Shown: one piece after another, positions 1 to 7,766 of the stretch | Numbering within the stretch: position 1 is the first letter of the stretch | How the letters are laid out: every line of letters begins with the position of its first letter | Assembly: GCA_965231865.1 (NCBI GenBank) | Contig: CBDDOJ010000001.1 | Location: 1 to 64,000 of the forward strand | Reading direction: 5' to 3' | DNA from: WTGA01 sp965231865 | Lineage (GTDB): Bacteria > Pseudomonadota > Gammaproteobacteria > Arenicellales > Poriferihabitantaceae | DNA: 64,000 bases | Made by a program: the position numbers and the translations under genes | Notes under the pieces: generated by a model | What the model was told of the DNA's origin: nothing | Databases searched by the model: none | Seen by the model: only the letters and a program-made list of their open reading frames with translations

Positions 1-955
1 CCCCATAGAAGGTCCCTGGACGGATGTCTGGCGGGGTATTTTCCTCCAGGATTTTCAGTTTCTCGGCCGGTGTGGCGCGTAAATACACCTCGGTGGTCTT
101 GACATCCGAATGGCCCAACCACAGCGATACCTTCCGAGTATCCCCGGTGGACCGCAGAACGGACATCGCACAGGCATGCCGCAAGGTATGGGGAGTCACC
201 CGCTTGCTGGCGATGGACGGCACGGTCTGTTCCGCGGTGGCAACATGCTGCCGGAGAAGGTAGGCAAACCCCTCTGTACTCATCGGTCGTCCCCGGGCAT
301 TGGGAAACAGACAACGATGATTGACCGGTGGGCGGACCGCGAGCCATTCGCGCAGAACGGTCCTGGTTTCCTTCCACAACGGCAGTTCCCGTTCCCGTCG
401 GCCCTTGCCCCGGATACGGATACGTGCCAGTTGGGGGTTGGTGAAATGGTCGAGGGTCAGTCCGGTCAATTCCGAAACCCGCAATCCGGCGGCGTAGCAC
501 AGATGCAGCATCGCCCGATCACGCAATCCCTTCACGGTCCCGATATCCGGGGCATCCAGAATGGCCTGCATCTCGGTTTCATCGAGCCAGTCGATCAGCG
601 GTTTGTCGGCCCGTTTCTGCACAATGGCCCGCACTTGCAGGGCGAGGTCGAGACAGGCGGGCTCCCGGTATTCGAGATAACGGAAGAAACCCTTTATGGC
701 GGCAAGACGTTGATTGCGCGTAGCGACACTGTTCCCTCGCTCCTGCTCCAATACGTTGAGAAAGGCTGCAATGCGCGGGATCGTGATGTGCTCGATCTTC
801 AGGGCAATGGGACGTACCCTGGCCTGTTTCCCCAGATAGGGGACAAACAACCGGAAGCAATCCTTGTAGCTTTCGATAGTATGGTGGCTAAAGCCGCGTT
901 CGTCGGGCAGGTGACCATGCAGGAAGTCCGTCAGGTGGGGGGCCAGATCAGTCAT
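1..955 (-). CDS. Tyrosine recombinase, third gene of the trio (partial, runs off the left edge)
   Basis: The reading frame opens with ATG at 955 and stays open for 318 codons to the window edge, so the C-terminal end is missing or nearly so. It has a SAM-like N-terminal core-binding region. The catalytic domain shows the first arginine in AAGLRVSEL, the HTLRH box, and the WLGHSDVKTTEVY segment with the nucleophilic tyrosine. It resembles XerC/XerD-type integrases. Its start overlaps the stop of the preceding recombinase by 8 bases, so the two are probably translationally coupled. As third gene of the operon it corresponds to RitC of RIT elements. Confidence 0.85.
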   Translation of the reverse strand, partial: MTDLAPHLTDFLHGHLPDERGFSHHTIESYKDCFRLFVPYLGKQARVRPIALKIEHITIPRIAAFLNVLEQERGNSVATRNQRLAAIKGFFRYLEYREPACLDLALQVRAIVQKRADKPLIDWLDETEMQAILDAPDIGTVKGLRDRAMLHLCYAAGLRVSELTGLTLDHFTNPQLARIRIRGKGRRERELPLWKETRTVLREWLAVRPPVNHRCLFPNARGRPMSTEGFAYLLRQHVATAEQTVPSIASKRVTPHTLRHACAMSVLRSTGDTRKVSLWLGHSDVKTTEVYLRATPAEKLKILEENTPPDIRPGTFYG

Positions 956-1892
956 GGGAACCTCCGCACTGTTGGGCATGAGAACGTTCCGTGGCCTCGG
1001 CGATGCCCTGGAGCAGCATCGGGGTCGATTCCAGGTACCAGTAAGTATCTGAGACATTGGCATGCCCGAGGTAGGTGGCCAGGGCCAGCATGTGACGACT
1101 GGGGTCGGCCTCGGGAACGAGGTTCTCGATGGACCGCACAGCAAAAGAGTGTCGCAGGGAGTGAGGTGTGGGGCCTCGTGGTGCACCGGGCTTGCGGATA
1201 CCGGTCTGTTCCGCGAGACGCCGGAAGATAATCTCGGTATAGTTTTTACTGGGCGGTCGACCGGTGGACGCGAGCACGAACAGATGGTCATCCTGGGTTT
1301 TTGCCTTGTGTCGGACCACGAGGTAGCGGTTCAGGGCCTTCCAGGTGGTGGGATGCAGGGCGACCATTCTGGACTTGCGGAACTTGGTGTCATGAATGAT
1401 CAGACCATCGGCGGTCAGATCCTCCAGGGTCAGTGAGAGGGCTTCGCTAATACGCAGTCCGGTGACCGCGATGAGCCCGAACAGATGATGCCAGGTCAGC
1501 GGCGTAATGGTGCCCTCCGGTTCAATGGATAGCGCGGCCATCAGCAGGGCCTGAATCTCCTCAAGAGAGACCAGATACGGCGAGGGTCGGCGGTGGGACC
1601 GTGGGCCCAGTGCCTCCCGGTGCGGCACTTCATGACGGGCATCCTCGGCATGCACCCAAGCGGCAAAGGCGTGCACCGTGTGCAATCTTTTAACGCGCCG
1701 GTTCCTCGATACCCCTCCTGCAGCAGCCCATTCCAGCACGGTGTTGGCCTGGATCACGGTCTCGTGGCGGTCCTCGGCAAATCGGGCAAAGCTCTGCAAC
1801 ATGTATTGGTTATCGATAAACCGGTAGCCAAGTTGTTGTTTTATTTTGACAAAGTGGCCGAGATGTTCGGTCAGGGTAGTTGTCTTGCTCAT
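948..1892 (-). CDS. Tyrosine recombinase, second gene of the trio
   Basis: The protein has 314 residues from the ATG at 1892. An in-frame ATG 24 bases upstream exists, but the 1892 start gives a 4-base ATGA overlap with the upstream recombinase. The phage-integrase catalytic domain is complete: TGLRISEAL (Arg I), HSLRHSF (His-x-x-Arg), and YLGHANVSDTYWY (His and nucleophilic Tyr). In a RIT element this is RitB. The three recombinases probably act together on the element ends. No arm-type DNA-binding domain is evident. Confidence 0.87.
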   Translation of the reverse strand: MSKTTTLTEHLGHFVKIKQQLGYRFIDNQYMLQSFARFAEDRHETVIQANTVLEWAAAGGVSRNRRVKRLHTVHAFAAWVHAEDARHEVPHREALGPRSHRRPSPYLVSLEEIQALLMAALSIEPEGTITPLTWHHLFGLIAVTGLRISEALSLTLEDLTADGLIIHDTKFRKSRMVALHPTTWKALNRYLVVRHKAKTQDDHLFVLASTGRPPSKNYTEIIFRRLAEQTGIRKPGAPRGPTPHSLRHSFAVRSIENLVPEADPSRHMLALATYLGHANVSDTYWYLESTPMLLQGIAEATERSHAQQCGGSHD

Positions 1893-3460
1893 TTTTCCAC
1901 CTCCCCACCGATCCACGGTTGGACTACTTCCTGCAACATCACCGTATCGGTTTTGGCATAAATCATGGTGGTATCCATGGATTCGTGCCTCAGCAGTGAC
2001 TGGACGACTGTCAGTGAAGACCCGGTCCGTAGCAGGTGGGTGGCCTGGCTGTGCCGAAACACATGAGCACCACGACTGGCAAAGGTCTGGACTCCCGCCC
2101 GGTCCAGCGCCCTACGTGCCACCGCGCCGACCGTGGTCGGACCAGAAAAAGGTCGGTAGGGTGCGACCGACCGAAGAAACACGTTCTCTTCGTCCACCTT
2201 TGGCCGACGTTTCAGGTAGGCAACCAGTGCATCACCGACCTCCTGGGGAAGCGGCAGTACGGCCTGTCGTCGGGACTTTCCCGACACTCGAATCTCGGCC
2301 CGCTCCCAATCGATGTCGTTCAGGCGCAGAGCCACGATATCCCCGGCCCGCAGCGCCAGTCGTGCCAGCAACAACAGAATGGCCCGATTGCGCAGGCCCG
2401 TCGGTTGCTGATCACACGTCTCGATGACACGATCAATATCGTCGGCTGAGATGTAGCGGGGAAGAGTCGACAACCGCCATTGTGGTACCGTCGGAACAGC
2501 CTCGACCAAGGCAGCTTGGATGCGACCTTCCGACACCAGGAATCGCAGGTACACACGCATTGAGGTCGTCATCCTTTGGGCATAGTCTCGTGACCGATGC
2601 TCGATCTGTTCCCACAGCACCTTGCGAATCCGTGCGGCATCATAGGCATCCGGGTCCTCTCCGAGATTGGGCAGGATCGCTGACACCCGTCGGATATGAG
2701 CTCGACAGGTACTCCTGCAAAGGCTCCGGGTGTGTTCAAGCCAGTCCGAGAGCTTCTCCAGAATGTCCGGGAGAGGGTCCTTGTGGGGGGGTTCCATGGG
2801 TGGAATCCGCCCAAGGGCCGCAAGATGCACCATAAACCGGGACAGTATCCTTCTGTTTTTATCACTATCGGAAGACTGGGCGCGTCGACCATAAAAGACG
2901 CCGGGGAGAGAGCAGACAAACAAACGATGATGGAATTGTTCGAGGACCGCCGGGGTCAGTTCGCGTAGCGGAAGTCGGGAGAGATGGAGCCAGACAATCA
3001 GTCCAGTGTAGGTCTTCTGATAGTCCTGAATGGTGGAAGAGGAATAACCATCCGTGCGTAACCGGTCGGTAAAATCATCTACAAGGCGGAGGTTATCCTC
3101 CAGATCCCCCGGGGTGGCAATCCATCCTTCCTGCTCCAGATAGCGGACGAAGTGCATGAGTTGGGGGGAGGTGTGGCGTTTGGCCCAAGAGCGGAACCGA
3201 GCCGATGCCGGGGCAACGGTGCAACCATCACAGTCGTGCTGGAGGAATCGGTGGATGACAAGACCATCGACGGTTTCAAGAGCAATATCATTGCACGCCA
3301 GCCAGGTAAGGAAGTGATGGGCGGGATATCGATAATCGCTGAGATGCTTCTCGGTTATACGCCCGGTCAGTCCGGAGGCATCAATAAACCCAGCAATGAG
3401 GGCATCGTGGTCGATCTGTGAGGGGGTTGCCAGAGTCTGGCGATGGGGTTTGGATGACAT
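1889..3460 (-). CDS. Tyrosine recombinase, first gene of the trio (large)
   Basis: The protein has 523 residues, well above the roughly 300 of XerC/D. The extra length is N-terminal (about 200 residues ahead of the SAM-like region) and may bind the element ends. The C-terminal catalytic domain has LALRAGDIVAL (Arg I), the lysine hairpin SGKSRRQAVLP, HVFRHSQATH, and LLRHESMDTTMIY with the nucleophilic tyrosine. It is the promoter-proximal gene of the trio and corresponds to RitA. The palindrome cluster at the element end lies directly upstream, so its promoter probably lies within or beside the terminus. Confidence 0.87.
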   Translation of the reverse strand: MSSKPHRQTLATPSQIDHDALIAGFIDASGLTGRITEKHLSDYRYPAHHFLTWLACNDIALETVDGLVIHRFLQHDCDGCTVAPASARFRSWAKRHTSPQLMHFVRYLEQEGWIATPGDLEDNLRLVDDFTDRLRTDGYSSSTIQDYQKTYTGLIVWLHLSRLPLRELTPAVLEQFHHRLFVCSLPGVFYGRRAQSSDSDKNRRILSRFMVHLAALGRIPPMEPPHKDPLPDILEKLSDWLEHTRSLCRSTCRAHIRRVSAILPNLGEDPDAYDAARIRKVLWEQIEHRSRDYAQRMTTSMRVYLRFLVSEGRIQAALVEAVPTVPQWRLSTLPRYISADDIDRVIETCDQQPTGLRNRAILLLLARLALRAGDIVALRLNDIDWERAEIRVSGKSRRQAVLPLPQEVGDALVAYLKRRPKVDEENVFLRSVAPYRPFSGPTTVGAVARRALDRAGVQTFASRGAHVFRHSQATHLLRTGSSLTVVQSLLRHESMDTTMIYAKTDTVMLQEVVQPWIGGEVEK

Positions 3461-3517
3461 TTTTGGTTCTCCACTTGGTTTGAAAGGAGAACCACTCTAC
3501 CCGGAGAACTGTGGTCA

Positions 3518-3638
3518 AATAAAATGCCAAGTAAAAACGCCGGGAAAACCGCATGGTTAAGCCATTCCTGGCCGACAACTTGGCATTTTATTCTACTTGG
3601 CATTTGTGCGAAAATCCCAAGCTTGGCATTTTCGCACA
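3518..3638. repeat. Palindrome cluster at the RIT end
   Basis: Two perfect inverted repeats follow each other. AATAAAATGCCAAGT (3518-3532) pairs with ACTTGGCATTTTATT (3578-3592), a 15-base arm. TGTGCGAAAAT (3605-3615) pairs with ATTTTCGCACA (3628-3638), an 11-base arm. The core CTTGGCATTT occurs four times in the cluster: inverted at 3521-3531, and direct at 3579-3588, 3596-3605 and 3622-3631. Repeated short boxes like these suit binding by several recombinase protomers. That this is the transposition end is an inference. Confidence 0.6.
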
Positions 3639-4360
3639 CACCGCACCTGCCGTCAGATAAAGGAATATCGGACTCTGTGAAACCATCCGTTCGTCGAATG
3701 GTGCACCCCATCCCACTGCTCCTAATCTCTTCTGACCGATACGCCGTCAGGCCTGTTAACGCCCCAACGACCGCACATCCCTCCCTGAACGCACCGGCTT
3801 CGCTTATGCCTGTGATGCTTCCGAACTCTCTGCGTTAATGGTGGGTAATAGGCCAAGCCACTCCACCCGCCTTCGCTCTTCCGACATCCCTCCGAACCTG
3901 AGGTCCCTTTCCTCGACCGGCATTACCCGGCGTCTTCAGTACTACGAACCTCTCCGCCACCCTGCCGGCCCGGCCTGACCCTCGCGGGTTTCCGGTTGGT
4001 GTGTGCTGCACCACCGACAGGGCTTCCCGTGTTGCTACGTTCTCCATCTTACATACATGCCGGCACCACTACCCCGGCGGAAACGAATCGGTGCTCGTAT
4101 CGCTTTACTTCCCGATCCGCCATCGGCCTTCCCCTAAATGTCGGAGAGTCGGCTTCCGCACTGCACTTTTCGAGGCTTGCCCAGTGTTCACTTCACGTTC
4201 CGGCCTGCATGCTCGCTGAGCCACCAAAAGCGGCCCTTTTACCAGAGTGCTTCAATCTACTTCGTTACCTCCGTAAACCGCTCTGTTACTCCCAATTGAA
4301 AGCGATAATTATTGGATGGGATTCGCACCCACCAGGAAAACGCGCCTTTTCACGGCGCAC
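3639..4360 (-). mobile_element. Group II intron, 5' part (ribozyme domains), truncated
   Basis: On the minus strand the segment starts at 4360 with GTGCGCC, matching the group II 5' consensus GUGYG. It then has a run of features typical of bacterial group II ribozymes, including a GGTGGGTGCGAATCCCA segment near the start, ACACGGGAAGCCCTG around 4035-4021, and GGTTCGTAGTAC, GGTAATGCCGG and AAAGGGACCTCAG further on. About 720 bases remain, roughly domains I-III. The intron-encoded reverse transcriptase and domains V-VI are not seen. The sequence runs into the RIT element end near 3640, so the rest may lie beyond position 1. No protein is encoded here. Recognition is by memory of intron sequences, not by folding. 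Confidence 0.6.
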
Positions 4361-4898
4361 GACATGACAGTGGCTATGCGCTGGAGTTCCTGGAGATGTG
4401 AGAGCAAGGCTGGCACCGTGTTGATTAACTACGGATGGACATAAGGCGCATCTACCAGTAAAAAAAGTTCTTCAACAGCGATATGAATTATGCCCAATTA
4501 GTTAAAATCTACCAGAATCCACCAAAGTCGGAGCAGATACGCTATAGTCCTTCGGCGTGCACAGGCATCAAGCGTTCAAGAATCAGAGGGCCCCGATCCT
4601 GATCAGATTTTCACCAGCTATGTGGAGCACCAGAATTTAACCATGCATATGTAATGCGCTGGTTTACCCGATCGATCAACTCTTTCAGAAAGAAAATCGG
4701 AAATTATATTCACATGCTTTCACTACACTTTGTGGACTATAATTTTTTCCAGATTTACAAGACGCTGAAAGTTACCCCTGCATGGATGCTGGATTGACAG
4801 ACACCTTTCAGAATATTGGGTTAATTTTGGATATGATTGACACTCGGCAAACAACGCTAAAAAAACGCAGGCCTTACAAGAAAAGAACTTCAAAGTGA
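4361..4898 (+). pseudogene. IS1-like DDE transposase remnant, several frameshifts
   Basis: Pieces in different plus-strand frames align in order with one transposase family: HDSGYALEFLEM, LTTDGHKAHLPV, NSDMNYAQLVKIY then RYSPSACTG, TSYVEHQNLTMHM, MRWFTRSINSF, YNFFQIYKTLKVTPAW, and finally a basic tail (KKRRPYKKRTSK). These match the C-terminal half of IS1-type transposases (TTDGH, RYSP, TSYVER.NLTMR, RFTR.TNAF, YNF.RIHKTLRVTPA). At least three frame changes make it non-functional. Its stop at 4896-4898 overlaps the GTG start of ccmA. The group II intron adjoins its 5' break at 4360/4361, so the missing N-terminal half may lie outside the window. Confidence 0.7.
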
Positions 4899-5542
4899 GA
4901 CACAACCAGAAAGCCGGGTTCTCCGGCCCTGCCAGACTGGACGGCCAGGACATTCAATGCATCCGCGGACATGCCTGCCTGTTTTCGGACCTGGAGTTTG
5001 CCCTGGAATCTGGGACCGTCCTGCAGATTCTGGGCGCAAACGGCAGCGGCAAAACCTCCCTGATCCGAATCATCACCGGCTTGACCGAAGCCGACCAGGG
5101 CGTGATTTCGTGGAACCATGTCAGGATCCAGGACCCGGATTCCGCCTACACCGGAAATTTCAGCTACCTGGGCCATCGAAACGGATTGAATGAGGCCCTG
5201 ACCCCCCGGGAGAACCTTCATTTCCTGGGAAAACTGGAAGCCAGCGAACCCTGGCTTGGAATCCGGGACAGCCTGGGAGAATTTGAAATCGAACACTGCC
5301 TGGACGTCCCCTGCGCCCGGTTGTCCGCGGGGCAGAAACAACGGGTCGCACTGGCCCGGGTATACCGAAGCAATGCCCGCTTGTGGGTGCTGGACGAACC
5401 AGCGGTGGCCCTGGATGACTCGGCGATTGAAATGCTGGCCAGCATCATGGTCCACCATACCCTGGCAGGGGGCTTGATCGTCTACACCAGCCATCAGGCG
5501 ATTGACCTGGGGCCAGTGGCTTTACAACGGCTGCAGCTGTAG
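4895..5542 (+). CDS. ccmA: Heme exporter ATP-binding protein CcmA
   Basis: ABC ATPase of the CcmAB complex, which powers release of holo-CcmE in cytochrome c maturation. It acts at the cytoplasmic face of the membrane. Visible motifs are Walker A GANGSGKTS (residues 47-55), signature LSAGQ (about 143) and Walker B LWVLDEP (about 163). At 215 residues it is slightly longer than most CcmA. Family similarity begins near residue 15, and the GTG start at 4895 overlaps the stop of the IS remnant, so the first 14 residues may be recruited sequence. It is the first gene of a nine-gene ccm operon; ccmB follows after 2 bases. Confidence 0.93.
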   Translation: MRHNQKAGFSGPARLDGQDIQCIRGHACLFSDLEFALESGTVLQILGANGSGKTSLIRIITGLTEADQGVISWNHVRIQDPDSAYTGNFSYLGHRNGLNEALTPRENLHFLGKLEASEPWLGIRDSLGEFEIEHCLDVPCARLSAGQKQRVALARVYRSNARLWVLDEPAVALDDSAIEMLASIMVHHTLAGGLIVYTSHQAIDLGPVALQRLQL

Positions 5543-5544
5543 AC

Positions 5545-6249
5545 ATGACCCGACCCTCCGCCCTGGCGCAACCCCCCTCCCCCTGGACGGTCTTCATGGT
5601 TTCGGTTTCCCGGGACCTTGCCGTGGCCTGGAGGCATCTGCATGAAGGCACCCAGCCGATCCTGTTTTTTATCCTGACCGTGAGCCTTTTTCCCCTGGCA
5701 GTGGGTCCGGACCCGAATTTTCTCCAACAGCTGGCTCCGGGGATCATCTGGATTGCCGCCCTGCTCTCGACCTTGCTGGTGCTCGACAGTCTTTTCAGAA
5801 CCGAGTACGAAGACGGCACCCTGGAACAGATTCTGACCAGCGCGCATCCCGTCGTACTGATTGTCCTGGCCAAGGTAACTGCACACTGGGTGCTCAGCGG
5901 GTTGCCGCTGATTGCCGTATCCGTTTTTCTCGGAGTCATGCTGAACCTGCCCACCCAGGCCTATCCGGTCATGGTGCTGAGCCTGCTGGTTGGCACACCG
6001 GCCATGAGCCTGATCGGCGCCATCGGAGCCGGACTGACCGTTGGACTGAGAAGGCGGGGATTGTTGCTGACATTGATTGCAATGCCGCTGTATGTCCCCA
6101 TATTGATTTTCGGAGCCCACGCCATTCAGTCGTCCATGCTGCAGGCCAATTGGGAGTCCCCGTTGTTGCTGATGGCCGCGATACTGGTGCTGAGCCTGAC
6201 ACTGGCTCCTTTTGCACTGGTTGCGGCATTGAAAATAAGCCTGAACTGA
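5545..6249 (+). CDS. ccmB: Heme exporter permease CcmB
   Basis: Integral membrane partner of CcmA, 234 residues with about six hydrophobic segments and no ATPase motifs. The sequence around LLSTLLVLDSLFRTEYEDG (residues about 73-91) is typical of CcmB. With CcmA, CcmC and CcmD it forms the complex that loads and releases heme on the CcmE chaperone. The start ATG lies 2 bases after the ccmA stop. A 125-base gap then separates it from ccmC, the only sizeable gap inside the operon. Confidence 0.93.
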   Translation: MTRPSALAQPPSPWTVFMVSVSRDLAVAWRHLHEGTQPILFFILTVSLFPLAVGPDPNFLQQLAPGIIWIAALLSTLLVLDSLFRTEYEDGTLEQILTSAHPVVLIVLAKVTAHWVLSGLPLIAVSVFLGVMLNLPTQAYPVMVLSLLVGTPAMSLIGAIGAGLTVGLRRRGLLLTLIAMPLYVPILIFGAHAIQSSMLQANWESPLLLMAAILVLSLTLAPFALVAALKISLN

Positions 6250-6374
6250 CCTCCCTGAACTGACCCAATGACTGGCCCAGTGACCGGATTGAATCGTCGA
6301 AGGGAAAAACCTGTGGAATACGGTAAAATCAGGCACCTGAAGCTGAATAAAACCGATCCCTTATCGCCCCTTTC

Positions 6375-7154
6375 ATGACCATGCGAAATCCTGGACAGGC
6401 CACCTCCTCCAAGAGCCGGACATGGCGATGGCTCCATCGGTTCGGGTCGCCTGCATTTTTCTACTCTTTCGCTGAAAAATGGGCGCCGCGGTTCGGTTGT
6501 CTTGCCGGGGCATGTTTTCTGGCCGGACTGTATTTCGGCCTCGTGGTGGCCCCGCCGGATTACCAGATGGGAGACAGTTATCGCATCATTTTCGTTCATG
6601 TGCCGAGCGCCTGGATGTCCATGTTCATCTACGTGGTGATGGCCCTGTCCGCCGGAGTCGGATTGATCTGGAGAATCAAGCTCAGCCATGCCGTCGCGCG
6701 GTCCTGTGCGCCGGTGGGCGCGGCGTTTACCCTGTGCGCCCTGCTGACCGGTTCCCTCTGGGGAAAACCGACCTGGGGCACCTACTGGATCTGGGATGCC
6801 AGATTGACGTCGGAGCTGGTGCTGCTGTTCCTGTACCTCGGGTACCTGGCCCTGCTGGCGGCCATGGATGACTGGAAAACAGGGTCCCAGGCCGGGGCGG
6901 TCCTTGCGCTGGTGGGAGTGGTCAATATTCCCATTATTCACTACTCGGTGGAATGGTGGAATACTTTGCACCAGGGCGCGACGGTGGCCAAACTCGGGCG
7001 GCCCAGCATCGACCTGCAAATGCTGATCCCCCTTTTGATTATGTTCGTGGCAGCCAATTTCTACTTTCTGGCCACCCTGCTCAACCGGGTCCGGTGTGAA
7101 TTGCTGGACCAGGAACGCCATACACGCTGGGTCAAAAAGGTGGTGCATGGCTGA
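6375..7154 (+). CDS. ccmC: Heme transporter CcmC
   Basis: Membrane protein of the heme-handling superfamily that transfers heme to CcmE in the periplasm. It has 259 residues, about six transmembrane segments, and the tryptophan-rich loop WGTYWIWDARLTSE characteristic of CcmC. Conserved histidines for heme ligation are expected in the flanking periplasmic loops (HVPSAWMS and HYSVEWWNTLHQG are present). The N-terminal 35 residues are basic and not conserved in the family. Its last 8 bases overlap ccmD. Confidence 0.95.
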   Translation: MTMRNPGQATSSKSRTWRWLHRFGSPAFFYSFAEKWAPRFGCLAGACFLAGLYFGLVVAPPDYQMGDSYRIIFVHVPSAWMSMFIYVVMALSAGVGLIWRIKLSHAVARSCAPVGAAFTLCALLTGSLWGKPTWGTYWIWDARLTSELVLLFLYLGYLALLAAMDDWKTGSQAGAVLALVGVVNIPIIHYSVEWWNTLHQGATVAKLGRPSIDLQMLIPLLIMFVAANFYFLATLLNRVRCELLDQERHTRWVKKVVHG

Positions 7155-7308
7155 GTTTTTCGCAATGGGTGGACATGGGTTTTTCATCTGGACGAGTTAT
7201 GCCATGACGGCACTGGTTCTTTTGCACGGTTATCTTTCTCCCATCCGAAGGAGAAAGAACCTGGTCCGGGAGCTGAGCTCGCCGGGCGGGCAATCCGGTA
7301 CGGAATAA
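7147..7308 (+). CDS. ccmD: Heme exporter small subunit CcmD
   Basis: A small membrane protein of 53 residues with one transmembrane helix. The N-terminal segment FFAMGGHGFFIWTSY is the typical CcmD motif, followed by a basic tail (SPIRRRKN). It stabilises the CcmABC complex and assists release of holo-CcmE. The ATG at 7147 is chosen over an upstream in-frame start at 7096 because similarity to CcmD begins here, and because it gives the usual overlap with ccmC. Its stop shares one base with the ccmE start. Confidence 0.9.
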   Translation: MAEFFAMGGHGFFIWTSYAMTALVLLHGYLSPIRRRKNLVRELSSPGGQSGTE

Positions 7309-7766
7309 TGCGGGCAAACCGGAAACGCAGGCTCGTGATTGCAGGGACCCTGGTGATCGGGGTGTCCGTTGCGGTCCTGCTCACCCTGCTCGCCCTGCGG
7401 GAGAACATCAACCTGTTTTACAGCCCCTCCCAGGTCGCCGCGGGGGAAGTGGCGGAAGGGACCTATTTCAGAATTGGCGGAATGGTGGTGGACGGCAGTG
7501 TTGAGCGCAGCGGGACCGACCTGCAGGTTTCGTTTGATCTCACCGACACCGCTGAAACCGTAACCGTGTACTACTCGGGCATCCTTCCGGACCTGTTTCG
7601 AGAGGGCCAGGGAATCGTCGCCCTGGGCCGGCTGAAAGGTCACGAATTCCAGGCCGATCAGGTCCTGGCGAAACACGATGAAAACTACATGCCACCGGAA
7701 GTCACCGACGCGCTGAAAGCCGCCAACCGCCAGACATACCCCCCGGCGGGGGGCAGTGAACCATGA
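7308..7766 (+). CDS. ccmE: Heme chaperone CcmE
   Basis: Periplasmic membrane-anchored heme chaperone, 152 residues. It has an N-terminal anchor (residues about 8-30) followed by the OB-fold domain. The covalent heme-binding histidine is His123 in AKHDENYMP, with Tyr127 as likely axial ligand. This is the HxxxY form used in System I. Start and stop overlap ccmD and ccmF by 1 and 4 bases. Confidence 0.95.
   Translation: MRANRKRRLVIAGTLVIGVSVAVLLTLLALRENINLFYSPSQVAAGEVAEGTYFRIGGMVVDGSVERSGTDLQVSFDLTDTAETVTVYYSGILPDLFREGQGIVALGRLKGHEFQADQVLAKHDENYMPPEVTDALKAANRQTYPPAGGSEP

Larger units (their letters stand above)
1..3638 (-). mobile_element. RIT (recombinase-in-trio) element, right portion
   Basis: Three tyrosine recombinase genes sit head to tail on the minus strand with short overlaps (4 and 8 bases). 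This is the hallmark of RIT elements, which carry three different recombinases in one operon between inverted-repeat ends. Upstream of the first gene, at 3518-3638, is a cluster of palindromes that probably marks the right end. The left end lies outside the window. No passenger gene is visible. The element abuts, and probably interrupts, a group II intron. The grouping is inferred from architecture. Confidence 0.75.

Noticed and set aside
3835..4367. Small open frames of 60-120 codons on both strands
   Set aside because: They lie inside the group II intron ribozyme sequence and match no protein.
5494..7187. Overlapping minus-strand open frames of 280 and 353 codons across ccmB and ccmC
   Set aside because: Gln-, Gly- and His-rich shadows of the ccm genes.
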